Assembly: GCA_014872815.1 (NCBI GenBank)
Contig: WKFK01000011.1
Span: 62,001 to 126,000 of the forward strand
Direction of reading: 5' to 3'
Length of the DNA stretch: 64,000 bases
Source: Paracoccaceae bacterium
GTDB lineage: Bacteria; Pseudomonadota; Alphaproteobacteria; Rhodobacterales; Rhodobacteraceae
Shown here: one piece after another, positions 56,007-64,000 of the stretch
Numbering within the stretch: position 1 is the first letter of the stretch
Layout of the letters: every line of letters begins with the position of its first letter
Program-made: the position numbers and the translations under genes
Notes under the pieces: model-generated
The model's database searches: none
What the model was told of the DNA's origin: nothing
What the model saw: the letters and a program-made list of their open reading frames with translations, nothing else

Positions 56007-56173
56007 GAGTGCTACCACCTGCCAGCGCGCGCCCTGAGGCATGCTCCGGAAAACGGAATATTAACCATCCTACCGCTAACGTTGCAGTGTAAAACACGTC
56101 TGTGAAGCTGCCTAACCTGCGTGAAACTCACGCCACGCAGCGTGTTCTTGGGAACAAAAAGGTAGAAAGCCTT

Positions 56174-56653
56174 ATGCTGCTGCGCGCTATTTATGCTTCC
56201 GTCATTATCTCCATTTCGCCTCTCTTGAGCATGGCGCAGGCCGAAGAGCCGGTTGCAAAAATGGATACATCGCTCCTTCAAGGGTTCGGAAGTTTGCATA
56301 ATGGACTTGCAATTCCCCTGACCAACACTGAGCGTGCAGCCTCGCAAGCCGAAACCCGGCCGCTGGTCCTGACAGATAATTCCGCAGCAAACCGGCTGGA
56401 AGAGGCAAATACGCAACGTTCCCTCAGAGACCGCATTCGCATTCAAATTGATGAAACCGCAATTTACGGTGTCTTTTCTGGCGCAAGTCAAACTGGCGCC
56501 ACAGATGGGGAAGTTGGCCTTGGCTTGGAGCGCCCAATTGATCGCGGACTGGCACTCAATTTGGAACTTTTGCAGCCAACCAATGGGTCAAAACGCTCCG
56601 GTAATCCAGGTGACAGGACCAAAGCGGCCCTGAAACTTCTGTTCCGGTTTTAA
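56174..56653 (+). CDS. Secreted protein of unknown function
   Basis: 159 aa from the ATG at 56174, giving a signal peptide cut near SMAQA-E. A longer frame starting at 56102 has no signal at its start and is rejected. The middle is hydrophilic; the C-terminal third has alternating strands (AIYGVFSGASQ, GEVGLGLERP, GLALNLELLQ) and ends LKLLFRF, a terminal Phe as in outer-membrane proteins. Small outer-membrane or periplasmic protein is likely. No family recognised. Confidence 0.65.
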   Translation: MLLRAIYASVIISISPLLSMAQAEEPVAKMDTSLLQGFGSLHNGLAIPLTNTERAASQAETRPLVLTDNSAANRLEEANTQRSLRDRIRIQIDETAIYGVFSGASQTGATDGEVGLGLERPIDRGLALNLELLQPTNGSKRSGNPGDRTKAALKLLFRF

Positions 56654-56804
56654 AACCCCGCCGGCTTAGGGCGCGCCCGATCGTCGCGGGGCCATCCAAA
56701 GCCCGTTTATTTACGTAATTTGATTTGCACATAGCACTCCTTTGGCCGAGACTTGGCTCGAGGAAATACGCGTTACTCTTTGAACACCTAACGAGGAATC
56801 TCTT

Positions 56805-57242
56805 ATGAAGTTTGTTGTTGCAGCAGCTACAGCGGCCCTATTGGTCGCCTCGCCCGCCACTGCAGAAGGCGACATCGAGGCCGGTGAAAAAGGCTTCAAA
56901 AAATGCAAGGCATGCCACACTATCGTAAACCCGGACGGTGACGTTCTGTACAAGGGTGGCAAGACAGGTCCAAATCTTTACGGCGTCGTTGGACGCGTAA
57001 TCGGGTCCGAAGACTTCAAATATGGCGCAGGCCTACTGGAAGCCAAAGAAGCTGGCGCGGTTTGGACCGAAGAAGCTCTGGCAGCCTATGTTGTAGATCC
57101 GAAAGCATGGCTGGGTGACAACGGTTACGCCACAAAATCTAAAATGTCCTTCAAACTGAAAAAAGGTGGCGAAGACGTCGTCGCCTATTTGGCCTCCCTC
57201 GCTCCAGCTGTAGAAACGGAAGCAGAAGAAAAGTCCGAATAA
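56805..57242 (+). CDS. Cytochrome c of the c2/c551 type
   Basis: 145 aa. Signal peptide to ATAEG (about 20). Haem motif CKACH (34-38, full chain), and the axial Met is in KSKMSFKL. The sequence GPNLYGVVGRVIGSEDFKYG is typical of cytochrome c2 proteins of alphaproteobacteria that carry electrons from bc1 to oxidase. The tail is unusually acidic (VETEAEEKSE). Monocistronic with a strong terminator. Confidence 0.92.
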   Translation: MKFVVAAATAALLVASPATAEGDIEAGEKGFKKCKACHTIVNPDGDVLYKGGKTGPNLYGVVGRVIGSEDFKYGAGLLEAKEAGAVWTEEALAAYVVDPKAWLGDNGYATKSKMSFKLKKGGEDVVAYLASLAPAVETEAEEKSE

Positions 57243-57266
57243 GGCCGTTCTTCCTCAAAAAGTAGA

Positions 57267-57299
57267 GCCCCATGCAGCGCATACTGCATGGGGCTTTTC
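57267..57299. terminator. Terminator between cytochrome c and pyc
   Basis: The 11-bp stem GCCCCATGCAG/CTGCATGGGGC with loop CGCATA. TTTTCTTTT follows on the plus strand and TCTACTTTTT on the minus strand, so it can serve both genes. Confidence 0.92.
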
Positions 57300-57338
57300 T
57301 TTTGGCAAGCGCTGCGCCCAAAGCAGGGCAGAAACGTT

Positions 57339-60300
57339 CTATTCCAGCTCGATCAACAGATCTTTGGCGTCAATCTGGCCGCCCGGCGTTGTGTGGACAG
57401 CTTTCACAACTGCATCACGCTCGGCATGAATGCCGGTTTCCATTTTCATGGCTTCGATGGTCAGAAGCAGATCACCTTCTTTGACCTCGGCACCGGCGGC
57501 AACCGCCACGGAAGCCACCACGCCGGGCATCGGTGCCCCAATATGATTTGGATTACCAACCTCGGCCTTTGGACGCGCGGCCGTTGCGGACTTCACCAAC
57601 CGGTTTGGCACACGGATCACGCGGGGCTGACCGTTGAGTTCGAAGAAGACTTTTACTTCGCCGTTCTCGTCGGTTTCGCCAATGGCCTGCAGGCGAATTT
57701 CAAGCGTTTTACCCGGGTCGATCTCTGCAGTGATCTCTTCGCCTGGCTCCATGCCGTAGAAGAAGGTCTTGGTCGGCAGTGCTCGAACCGGACCGTATTG
57801 GCGGTGGCGTCCCATATAATCGAGGAACACCTTTGGGTACATCAGGTAGCCGTTCAGGTCCTCATCATCGACCTCAAAGCCTTCAAGTTGAGCGGAGACT
57901 TCGGTGCGGGTTTCTTCCAGATCGATGGGCTTGAGGTGTTTGCCCGGACGCTCCAGATTTGGCTTTTCGCCCTTAAGTACCTTGTCGATGATCGCGGACG
58001 GGAAGCCGCCATGAGGCTGACCCAGGTTCCCCCGCATCATGTCGACCACGGAGTCAGGGAAGGCCAGATCAGTGTTTGGATCCTCAACCTCTTCGCGGCT
58101 CAACCCTTGGGACACCATCATCAGCGCCATGTCACCCACAACTTTCGACGACGGCGTCACTTTCACGATGTCGCCAAACATCTGGTTCACATCGGCATAG
58201 GTCTGCGCCACCTCATGCCAGCGCTCTTCCAGACCTAGGCTACGCGCTTGCGCTTTCAAGTTGGTAAACTGGCCACCGGGCATTTCGTGCAGATAGACCT
58301 CGGAAGCTGGCGCCGCGAGACCGCTTTCAAAGGCGGTGTATTGTGCTCGCACACCTTCCCAATAGTCGCTCACTTCACGTACAGATTTAATGTCTAGACC
58401 TGTGTCACGGTCGGTATTGCGTGTGGCCTCAACAATAGAACCGAGACACGGCTGGGAGGTCCCGCCGGAGAAGGCGTCCATGGCTGCGTCGACTGCATCC
58501 ACGCCGGCATCCGCCGCTGCCAGAATGGTCGCACCAGCAATGCCGGAGGTATCATGTGTGTGGAAATGGATTGGTAGACCAACCTCTTCCTTCAGCGCCT
58601 TGACCAGCACGCGGGCTGAGGCTGGCTTCAACAGGCCCGCCATGTCCTTCAGACCCAGTACGTGTGCACCTGCGGCCTCAAGTTCCTTGGCCATCGAAAC
58701 GTAATAGTTCACATCATACTTGGCGCGGTTCGGATCAAGAATATCGCCAGTGTAGCAGATGGTGCCTTCGCAGACCTTGCCGCTTTCAACGACTGCATCC
58801 ATCGCAACGCGCATGTTTTCAACCCAGTTCAGGCTGTCGAACACGCGGAACACATCCACTCCGGTTTCAGCAGCTTGTTTTACAAAGGCCTGAACCACAT
58901 TGTCCGGATAGTTCGTGTACCCTACACCGTTGGACGCACGCAGCAGCATTTGAGTCATGATGTTTGGCATCGCGGCGCGCAGGTCGCGCAGACGCTGCCA
59001 TGGGCATTCCTGCAGGAAGCGATAAGCCACGTCAAAGGTTGCGCCGCCCCAGCATTCCACAGAGAACAGATCAGACAGATTGGCCGCATAAGACGGTGCC
59101 ACCTTGATCATGTCGATGGACCGCATACGGGTCGCCAGCAGGGACTGGTGACCGTCGCGCATAGTTGTGTCGGTCAGAAGCAATTTCTTCTGATCTTTCA
59201 TCCAGTCAGCTACGGCCTGCGCGCCCTGCTCTTCCAACAAGTTGCGGGTACCGGGCATGATTTCCCCATGCTTGGCAGGTGGCACAGGCGCTTTCAGATC
59301 GGCGGCGGGCGCCGGACGATCCGTCGTTTCCGGATGACCGTTCACGGAGATGTCCGCGATATAGGTGAGCACCTTAGTGCCCCGGTCGCGGCGCTTCTCG
59401 AAGTTAAACAGCTCCTCGGTCTCATCAATAAACTTGGTGGTGTATTGATTGTTGAGGAACGTCGGGTGCTTCAGCAGGTTTTCCACGAAGGCAATGTTGG
59501 TGGAGACACCGCGCACACGGAATTCACGCAGAGCGCGGTCCATACGGGCAATCGCTTTTTCCGGGGTTGGCGCCCATGCCGTCACTTTGGTCAACAAGCT
59601 GTCATAGTAACGTGTGATCACGCCACCCGCGTAAGCCGTGCCGCCATCTAGGCGGATGCCCATACCCGTTGCAGACCGATAGGCTGTAATACGGCCATAG
59701 TCAGGAATGAAGTTGTTTTGCGGATCTTCCGTGGTCACGCGGGTCTGCAGCGCGTGACCGTTGAGGCGGATGTCGTACTGGCTGGATTTACCAGTGGCCT
59801 CAGCCAAAGACTTGCCTTCGGCGATCAGGATTTGCGCCTGAACGATGTCGATCCCGGTGACCTCCTCGGTCACGGTGTGCTCCACCTGAACGCGCGGGTT
59901 CACTTCGATGAAGTAGAACTTGCCGCTTTCCATATCCATCAAGAATTCAACGGTGCCGGCGCATTCGTAGTTCACGTGGGCACAGATTTTGCGCCCCAGT
60001 TCACAGAGCTCTTCACGCTGCGCTTCAGACAGATAGGGCGCTGGCGCACGTTCCACGACTTTCTGGTTACGGCGCTGAACTGAACAATCGCGCTCATAGA
60101 GGTGATAGATGTTGCCCTTGGTGTCCCCGAGGATTTGCACTTCCACGTGACGCGCACGGGTGATCATCTTCTCGAGATACCCTTCGCCGTTGCCAAAAGC
60201 GGCCTCAGCTTCGCGACGGCCTTCAAGCACCTTCTCTTCGAGCTCATCTTCACCAAAGATCGGGCGCATGCCGCGTCCGCCGCCGCCCCAAGAGGCTTTC

Positions 60301-60779
60301 AACATCAACGGATAGCCAATTTCAGCGGCCTCTTTCTTGATGGCGTCCATATCATCGCCAAGCACTTCGGTTGCCGGGATGACCGGCACGCCGGCCTCGA
60401 TTGCCACCTTGCGGGCAGACGCTTTGTCGCCCAGCGCGCGCATGGTTTCCGCCTTGGGACCAATAAAGGTAATGCCATTTGCCAAACAGGCGTCGACAAA
60501 ATCCGGGTTTTCAGACAGCAGTCCATAGCCCGGGTGGATCGCATCTGCCCCGCACTCTTTGGCGACGCGAATGATTTCCTCAATGCTCAGATAAGCAGCA
60601 ACTGGGCCCATTCCTTCGCCAATCCGGTAAGCTTCATCCGCTTTGAAGCGATGAAGACCAAGTTTGTCTTCTTCCGCAAAGACCGCCACGGTCTTCTTAC
60701 CCATCTCGTTAGCGGCCCGCATCACGCGGATCGCAATCTCGCCACGGTTGGCTACTAGGATTTTGGAAAATTCAGGCAT
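57339..60779 (-). CDS. pyc: Pyruvate carboxylase
   Basis: 1146 aa, full-length single-chain enzyme. The biotin carboxylase domain (about 1-455) has ATP loop KASWGGGGRGM and YFIEVNPRVQVEHTVTEEVTG. The carboxyltransferase domain (about 535-800) begins TDTTMRDGHQSLLATRMRS with the metal-binding Asp and has IHFHTHDTSGIAGAT. The C-terminal biotin carrier has the lysine in EAMKMETG. It makes oxaloacetate from pyruvate and bicarbonate, refilling the TCA cycle; useful here with Entner-Doudoroff sugar breakdown. Confidence 0.97.
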   Translation of the reverse strand: MPEFSKILVANRGEIAIRVMRAANEMGKKTVAVFAEEDKLGLHRFKADEAYRIGEGMGPVAAYLSIEEIIRVAKECGADAIHPGYGLLSENPDFVDACLANGITFIGPKAETMRALGDKASARKVAIEAGVPVIPATEVLGDDMDAIKKEAAEIGYPLMLKASWGGGGRGMRPIFGEDELEEKVLEGRREAEAAFGNGEGYLEKMITRARHVEVQILGDTKGNIYHLYERDCSVQRRNQKVVERAPAPYLSEAQREELCELGRKICAHVNYECAGTVEFLMDMESGKFYFIEVNPRVQVEHTVTEEVTGIDIVQAQILIAEGKSLAEATGKSSQYDIRLNGHALQTRVTTEDPQNNFIPDYGRITAYRSATGMGIRLDGGTAYAGGVITRYYDSLLTKVTAWAPTPEKAIARMDRALREFRVRGVSTNIAFVENLLKHPTFLNNQYTTKFIDETEELFNFEKRRDRGTKVLTYIADISVNGHPETTDRPAPAADLKAPVPPAKHGEIMPGTRNLLEEQGAQAVADWMKDQKKLLLTDTTMRDGHQSLLATRMRSIDMIKVAPSYAANLSDLFSVECWGGATFDVAYRFLQECPWQRLRDLRAAMPNIMTQMLLRASNGVGYTNYPDNVVQAFVKQAAETGVDVFRVFDSLNWVENMRVAMDAVVESGKVCEGTICYTGDILDPNRAKYDVNYYVSMAKELEAAGAHVLGLKDMAGLLKPASARVLVKALKEEVGLPIHFHTHDTSGIAGATILAAADAGVDAVDAAMDAFSGGTSQPCLGSIVEATRNTDRDTGLDIKSVREVSDYWEGVRAQYTAFESGLAAPASEVYLHEMPGGQFTNLKAQARSLGLEERWHEVAQTYADVNQMFGDIVKVTPSSKVVGDMALMMVSQGLSREEVEDPNTDLAFPDSVVDMMRGNLGQPHGGFPSAIIDKVLKGEKPNLERPGKHLKPIDLEETRTEVSAQLEGFEVDDEDLNGYLMYPKVFLDYMGRHRQYGPVRALPTKTFFYGMEPGEEITAEIDPGKTLEIRLQAIGETDENGEVKVFFELNGQPRVIRVPNRLVKSATAARPKAEVGNPNHIGAPMPGVVASVAVAAGAEVKEGDLLLTIEAMKMETGIHAERDAVVKAVHTTPGGQIDAKDLLIELE

Positions 60780-61005
60780 CGGCAGGCGTCCCCTCTATGG
60801 CACTGTCGGTGTTTGCACGAATTGCTACAGGCATGCCGCACTGCAGCGCAATACCCACTGTCCCTGATTCCGAAATATTTCTGTTACATTTTGTACTCGA
60901 GTTGTTTCCGAACGGAGTAAAACCCGCGTGATCAGCACTTTTGCGCAGTTGCGCTATCCAGATCCTCACCTCATGTGGGTATCACTCATCACATGGATTG
61001 TAATA

Positions 61006-61467
61006 ATGCTAACACGTCGTCGCTTCTCATTCGCCCTTTGCGCCCTCTCTTTGATCCCCGTAGGGGCGCTCGCGAACTCCGACACGCTCACAGCGGAGGG
61101 GGCTTTCAGCCGTTTGCAATCTGGCGAGTTGATCCTGATTGATATACGCACCCCCGCAGAGTGGCAGGAGACAGGCGTCGCGGAAGGCGCTTGGTTGTTA
61201 GACATGCGTGAGCCGGATTTTGGCCGCTGGATCATGACGGTGTTGGAGCGCAATCCCAACCATCAGGTCGCGGTGATTTGTCGAAGCGGCAACCGCAGCG
61301 GCCGGTTGATGGGCCTGTTTGCGCAAAACGGCATTAACGGAACTTTAGACGTGACCGAGGGGATGTTGGGCGGCCCGCGCGGCAAGGGCTGGATCCCCTC
61401 CGGCCTGCCAACAGTCAGTGCTCAAACGGCGTTTAAGGCCATGCCAAAAAACCTGACTGCCAAATAA
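61006..61467 (+). CDS. Exported rhodanese-like protein
   Basis: 153 aa from the ATG at 61006, giving a signal with twin-arginine-like start (TRRRFSFALCALSL) cut near GALA-N. The rhodanese domain has LILIDIRTPAEWQETGVAEG and the active-site loop VICRSGNRSGRLMGL with the catalytic Cys. A periplasmic sulphurtransferase or persulphide handler is likely. Convergent with the lactate dehydrogenase-like gene. Confidence 0.85.
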   Translation: MLTRRRFSFALCALSLIPVGALANSDTLTAEGAFSRLQSGELILIDIRTPAEWQETGVAEGAWLLDMREPDFGRWIMTVLERNPNHQVAVICRSGNRSGRLMGLFAQNGINGTLDVTEGMLGGPRGKGWIPSGLPTVSAQTAFKAMPKNLTAK

Positions 61468-61471
61468 CCGA

Positions 61472-62608
61472 TCAGTAAGGGCGCAGCTTGTTGGGCACTT
61501 CTATCAAGTTGTCCAAGCCAAGCTGCCCCATGTTGGCTTTCAAATCCTGTTTGAGGATATCCATGAGATGCGCGGGGCCTTTGGAGCCCAGAGCAGCAAG
61601 AGCATAGTGGAACGGCCGTCCTATCATCACGAAGTTTGCCCCCAAAGCCAGCGCGCGCAGGATATCAAGGCCGGTTTCAAAACCACTGTCGACGATCAGA
61701 GGCAACGCGGTGACCGCGCGGATTTTGGGCAGCACTTCAATCGGGGCTGGCGCTGCATCAAACTGACGGCCTGCGTGATTGGAGAGCCAAAGCGCATCCA
61801 CGCCCATGGCCTCAAGCCTCGCGCAGTCCTCGCGACGTAAAACGCCTTTGACAACAAAAGCGCCCTCCCAGTTGTCACGCAGCCATTGCACGTAGTCCCA
61901 ATCCGGGGAGGTGCGCAGCAAATAGCCCGCGTGAGCAGTGGAACTTAATCCGGAGACCTGCCCTGCGTAGTCGTCGATCAGCTTCATACGCGGCATACCC
62001 GACCGCGCCGTTGCCAAGGCCCAGCATGGTCGCATGGCCACCTGCGCCAGTAGACGCGGTGTAAGTTTCGGCGGGGTGGTTAGGCCGGATCGCACTTGTC
62101 TCTCTCTGCGACTGGCCGTTGGGACATCGACAGTCAGAACCAGAGTGGTGAAACCTGCGGCTTTAACGCGGCCCAGAAGGTCCTTGCGAATACCCTCATC
62201 GCGCGGCGGATAGAGCTGGAACCAGCCATTTTGACCAATATGAGGCGATAGGTCTTCCGGTGTTTGCGTGGCGACCGTGCTGAGGGTGTAAGGCAAATTG
62301 GCAGCCACAGCCGCCCGGGCCAATGTTTTCTCTGCGTCCGGCCAAATCAGCCCCGACATGCCAACCGGCGCAATTCCCACTGGCAGATCATAGGCTTGTC
62401 CTAAGAAAGATGTCGAGACATCCGCCGCGAGCTCGCCATGCAAAATGGAAGGCTCGAACAGAATCTCATCCAGTTTTTGCCGGTTGCGCGCTTTGGTACG
62501 TTCTTCCCCTGTAGCGCTGTCCAAATACTCCCAAACAAATTTGGGAATGCGCTTTTGAGCGCGGCGGCGCAGGTCACTTGAAGCGGGGTATTGAGCGTGC
62601 AGATCCAT
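61472..62608 (-). CDS. lldD: FMN-dependent alpha-hydroxy acid dehydrogenase, probably L-lactate dehydrogenase
   Basis: 378 aa. Family markers are PVGIAPVGMSGLIWPDAEKT, the flavin loop LVLTVDVPTASRRERQVRSG, and the active-site WLSNHAGRQFDAAPAPIEVL (His/Arg), then LIVDSGFETGLDILRALALG. In LldD enzymes this oxidises L-lactate to pyruvate with the quinone pool. Related hydroxy acids (mandelate, glycolate) are possible substrates. Alone on its strand. Confidence 0.85.
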   Translation of the reverse strand: MDLHAQYPASSDLRRRAQKRIPKFVWEYLDSATGEERTKARNRQKLDEILFEPSILHGELAADVSTSFLGQAYDLPVGIAPVGMSGLIWPDAEKTLARAAVAANLPYTLSTVATQTPEDLSPHIGQNGWFQLYPPRDEGIRKDLLGRVKAAGFTTLVLTVDVPTASRRERQVRSGLTTPPKLTPRLLAQVAMRPCWALATARSGMPRMKLIDDYAGQVSGLSSTAHAGYLLRTSPDWDYVQWLRDNWEGAFVVKGVLRREDCARLEAMGVDALWLSNHAGRQFDAAPAPIEVLPKIRAVTALPLIVDSGFETGLDILRALALGANFVMIGRPFHYALAALGSKGPAHLMDILKQDLKANMGQLGLDNLIEVPNKLRPY

Positions 62609-62733
62609 TTTCCGACCGTCTTATGTCACACAAAAAAAGTCCAGCGCGACTTGCATTTTAGACGCTCAACCCTCAATGGAACATAAGAAGAACAGGCTTT
62701 TGCCTGTCTGAGGTTTGCGATAGGGTGACGTCC

Positions 62734-64000
62734 ATGAGCAGTTTTGACGAATTTGACGCCTTCGAAGGCGCCTCCCTGTCGGCGCGGGCTATGGCACCGC
62801 GTCCGATGCCGTATCTAGACGAACTCAACCCCGCACAGCGCGAGGCGGTCGAAACACTGGATGGCCCGGTGTTGATGCTGGCAGGTGCGGGCACCGGTAA
62901 AACCAAAGCTTTGACGGCGCGGATTGTGCATTTGCTCAACACCACACGCGCGCGGCCAAACGAAATTCTGGCGGTGACCTTTACCAACAAGGCCGCCAAG
63001 GAAATGAAAACCCGTGTCGGCCATATGCTGGGGCATCAGATTGAAGGTATGCCCTGGCTGGGCACCTTCCACGCGATCTGTGTTAAACTGCTGCGCCGCC
63101 ATGCGGAGCTGGTTGGGCTCAAATCCAACTTCACGATTCTCGACACAGATGATCAACTACGCCTGCTCAAGCAGTTGGTGGCGGCGGCAAATATCGACGA
63201 CAAACGCTGGCCCGCGCGGCAGTTGGCGTCCCTCATAGATGGCTGGAAAAACCGCGCCCTGACGCCGGAAAAACTGCCGGCGGCCGATGCGGGGGCCTAC
63301 AACCATCTCGGCGGGGAGCTGTACGCGCAGTACCAAACCCGCCTGAAAGAGCTCAACGCGGTGGATTTTGGCGACCTACTCTTGCATATGGTCACGATTT
63401 TCCAAACCCATCCAGATGTTTTGTCCAACTACCAACGCTGGTTCCGCTACATCCTTGTCGACGAGTATCAGGATACCAACGTGGCGCAGTACTTGTGGCT
63501 GCGGCTGTTGGCGTCCTCGCACAAAAACATCTGCTGCGTAGGGGATGACGACCAATCAATCTACGGCTGGCGCGGTGCGGAAGTGGGCAATATCCTGCGG
63601 TTTGAAAAGGATTTTCCCGGCGCGCATGTGGTGCGGCTGGAGCAAAACTATCGCTCTACCGGCAATATCCTCGCTGCGGCTTCCAGTGTCATTCGCGGTA
63701 ATGAAAACCGGCTTGGCAAAGAGCTTTGGACCGAAGCCGATATGGGCGAGAAAGTGCGCCTGATCGGCCATTGGGATGGGGATGAAGAAGCCCGTTGGGT
63801 GGGTGAAGAAGTGGAAGCGATGCAGCGCGGCACGCGGGGCAGTGCCCCCAAATCACTGGAAGATATGGCAATTCTGGTGCGGGCATCACATCAAATGCGC
63901 GCCTTTGAAGATCGCTTCCTCACCATCGGCCTGCCCTATCGCGTGATTGGTGGGCCGCGCTTCTATGAGCGTTTGGAAATCCGAGACGCCATGGCCTACT
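62734..64000 (+). CDS. uvrD: UvrD/PcrA-family DNA helicase, 3' part outside window
   Basis: 422 codons seen; the gene continues past the edge. Superfamily 1A motifs in order: Q-motif LNPAQREAVETLDGP, Walker A AGAGTGKT, VTFTNKAAKEMKTR (Ia), VDEYQDTN (II), GDDDQSIYGWRGA (III), LEQNYRST (IV). Role in nucleotide excision and mismatch repair. A Pro/Met-rich lead of about 30 residues precedes the helicase core. PcrA/Rep naming cannot be separated without the C-terminus. Confidence 0.94.
   Translation, partial: MSSFDEFDAFEGASLSARAMAPRPMPYLDELNPAQREAVETLDGPVLMLAGAGTGKTKALTARIVHLLNTTRARPNEILAVTFTNKAAKEMKTRVGHMLGHQIEGMPWLGTFHAICVKLLRRHAELVGLKSNFTILDTDDQLRLLKQLVAAANIDDKRWPARQLASLIDGWKNRALTPEKLPAADAGAYNHLGGELYAQYQTRLKELNAVDFGDLLLHMVTIFQTHPDVLSNYQRWFRYILVDEYQDTNVAQYLWLRLLASSHKNICCVGDDDQSIYGWRGAEVGNILRFEKDFPGAHVVRLEQNYRSTGNILAAASSVIRGNENRLGKELWTEADMGEKVRLIGHWDGDEEARWVGEEVEAMQRGTRGSAPKSLEDMAILVRASHQMRAFEDRFLTIGLPYRVIGGPRFYERLEIRDAMAY

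Noticed and set aside
56656-56690. CCCCGC...GCGGGG pair as terminator of the secreted-protein gene
   Set aside because: Only six pairs with a large loop and no T-tract after it.
58400-58420. GTCGGTATTGCG inside pyc, like part of the 43-bp element
   Set aside because: It lies in conserved coding sequence, covers only about one unit, and lacks the other repeats.

Overview
The window reads as chromosomal DNA of a marine alphaproteobacterium of the order Rhodobacterales, Roseobacter group. This rests on the kind of proteins and gene order seen: a DUF1127 protein, an Entner-Doudoroff operon, a single-chain pyruvate carboxylase, a malic enzyme fused to a phosphotransacetylase-like domain, PrpE with TTTGCAAA motifs upstream, a full Na+-NQR operon, and small membrane proteins typical of the group. 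Genes are dense, often overlapping by 1-4 bases. I see no prophage, transposase, CRISPR array or rRNA. The genus is not claimed.

Layout. 1-1886 (minus): a surface-lipoprotein assembly modifier (Slam-like, cut by the window edge) with its probable lipoprotein substrate. 2419-5120 (minus): ruvC-ruvA-ruvB, then a MazG-like gene broken by an in-frame amber codon. 5438-11035: DUF1127 protein, a membrane protein, prmA, an MFS transporter and priA. 11035-14225: transaldolase, a degenerate M48-like membrane protein and a SPOR protein. 14303-19939 (minus): a tightly overlapped nucleoside-salvage operon (VOC-bicupin protein, cdd, deoA, deoB, add, upp). 20137-28127: maeB, prpE, nadK, glyA, a small ORF and a LysR regulator. 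28186-29931 (minus): a TetR regulator, PspA-like protein and YiaA-like protein with four copies of one 13-bp palindrome. 30051-33461: YcaQ-like glycosylase, an esterase, small membrane proteins and a YbaY-META lipoprotein-like protein. 33649-39156: LuxR response regulator, FIST protein (NosP-like), hybrid kinase (NahK-like), then DUF4202-CbiX. 39153-45277: LacI regulator divergent from gap-zwf-edd-eda. 45279-54167: MATE transporter, nqrABCDEF, and divergent apbE-nqrM. 54217-64000: small membrane ORF, CBS protein, tRNA-Leu(GAG), lipB, a secreted protein, cytochrome c, pyc, rhodanese, lactate dehydrogenase-like protein and the start of a UvrD/PcrA helicase.

How it fits together. Much of the window is central carbon metabolism (Entner-Doudoroff sugar breakdown, pyruvate carboxylation, malate decarboxylation, propionate activation, lactate oxidation) joined to a sodium-pumping NADH dehydrogenase and its maturation factors. 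Regulators sit beside their likely targets, and in three places (TetR/pspA, LacI/gap, upstream of prpE) candidate operators can be read directly.

Most worth following up: the Slam-lipoprotein pair, the TetR-PspA regulon, a 43-bp dispersed element built of three 11-bp units present twice, the unassigned VOC-bicupin protein heading the salvage operon, the catalytically dead M48-like protein, and the NO-sensing candidate operon.
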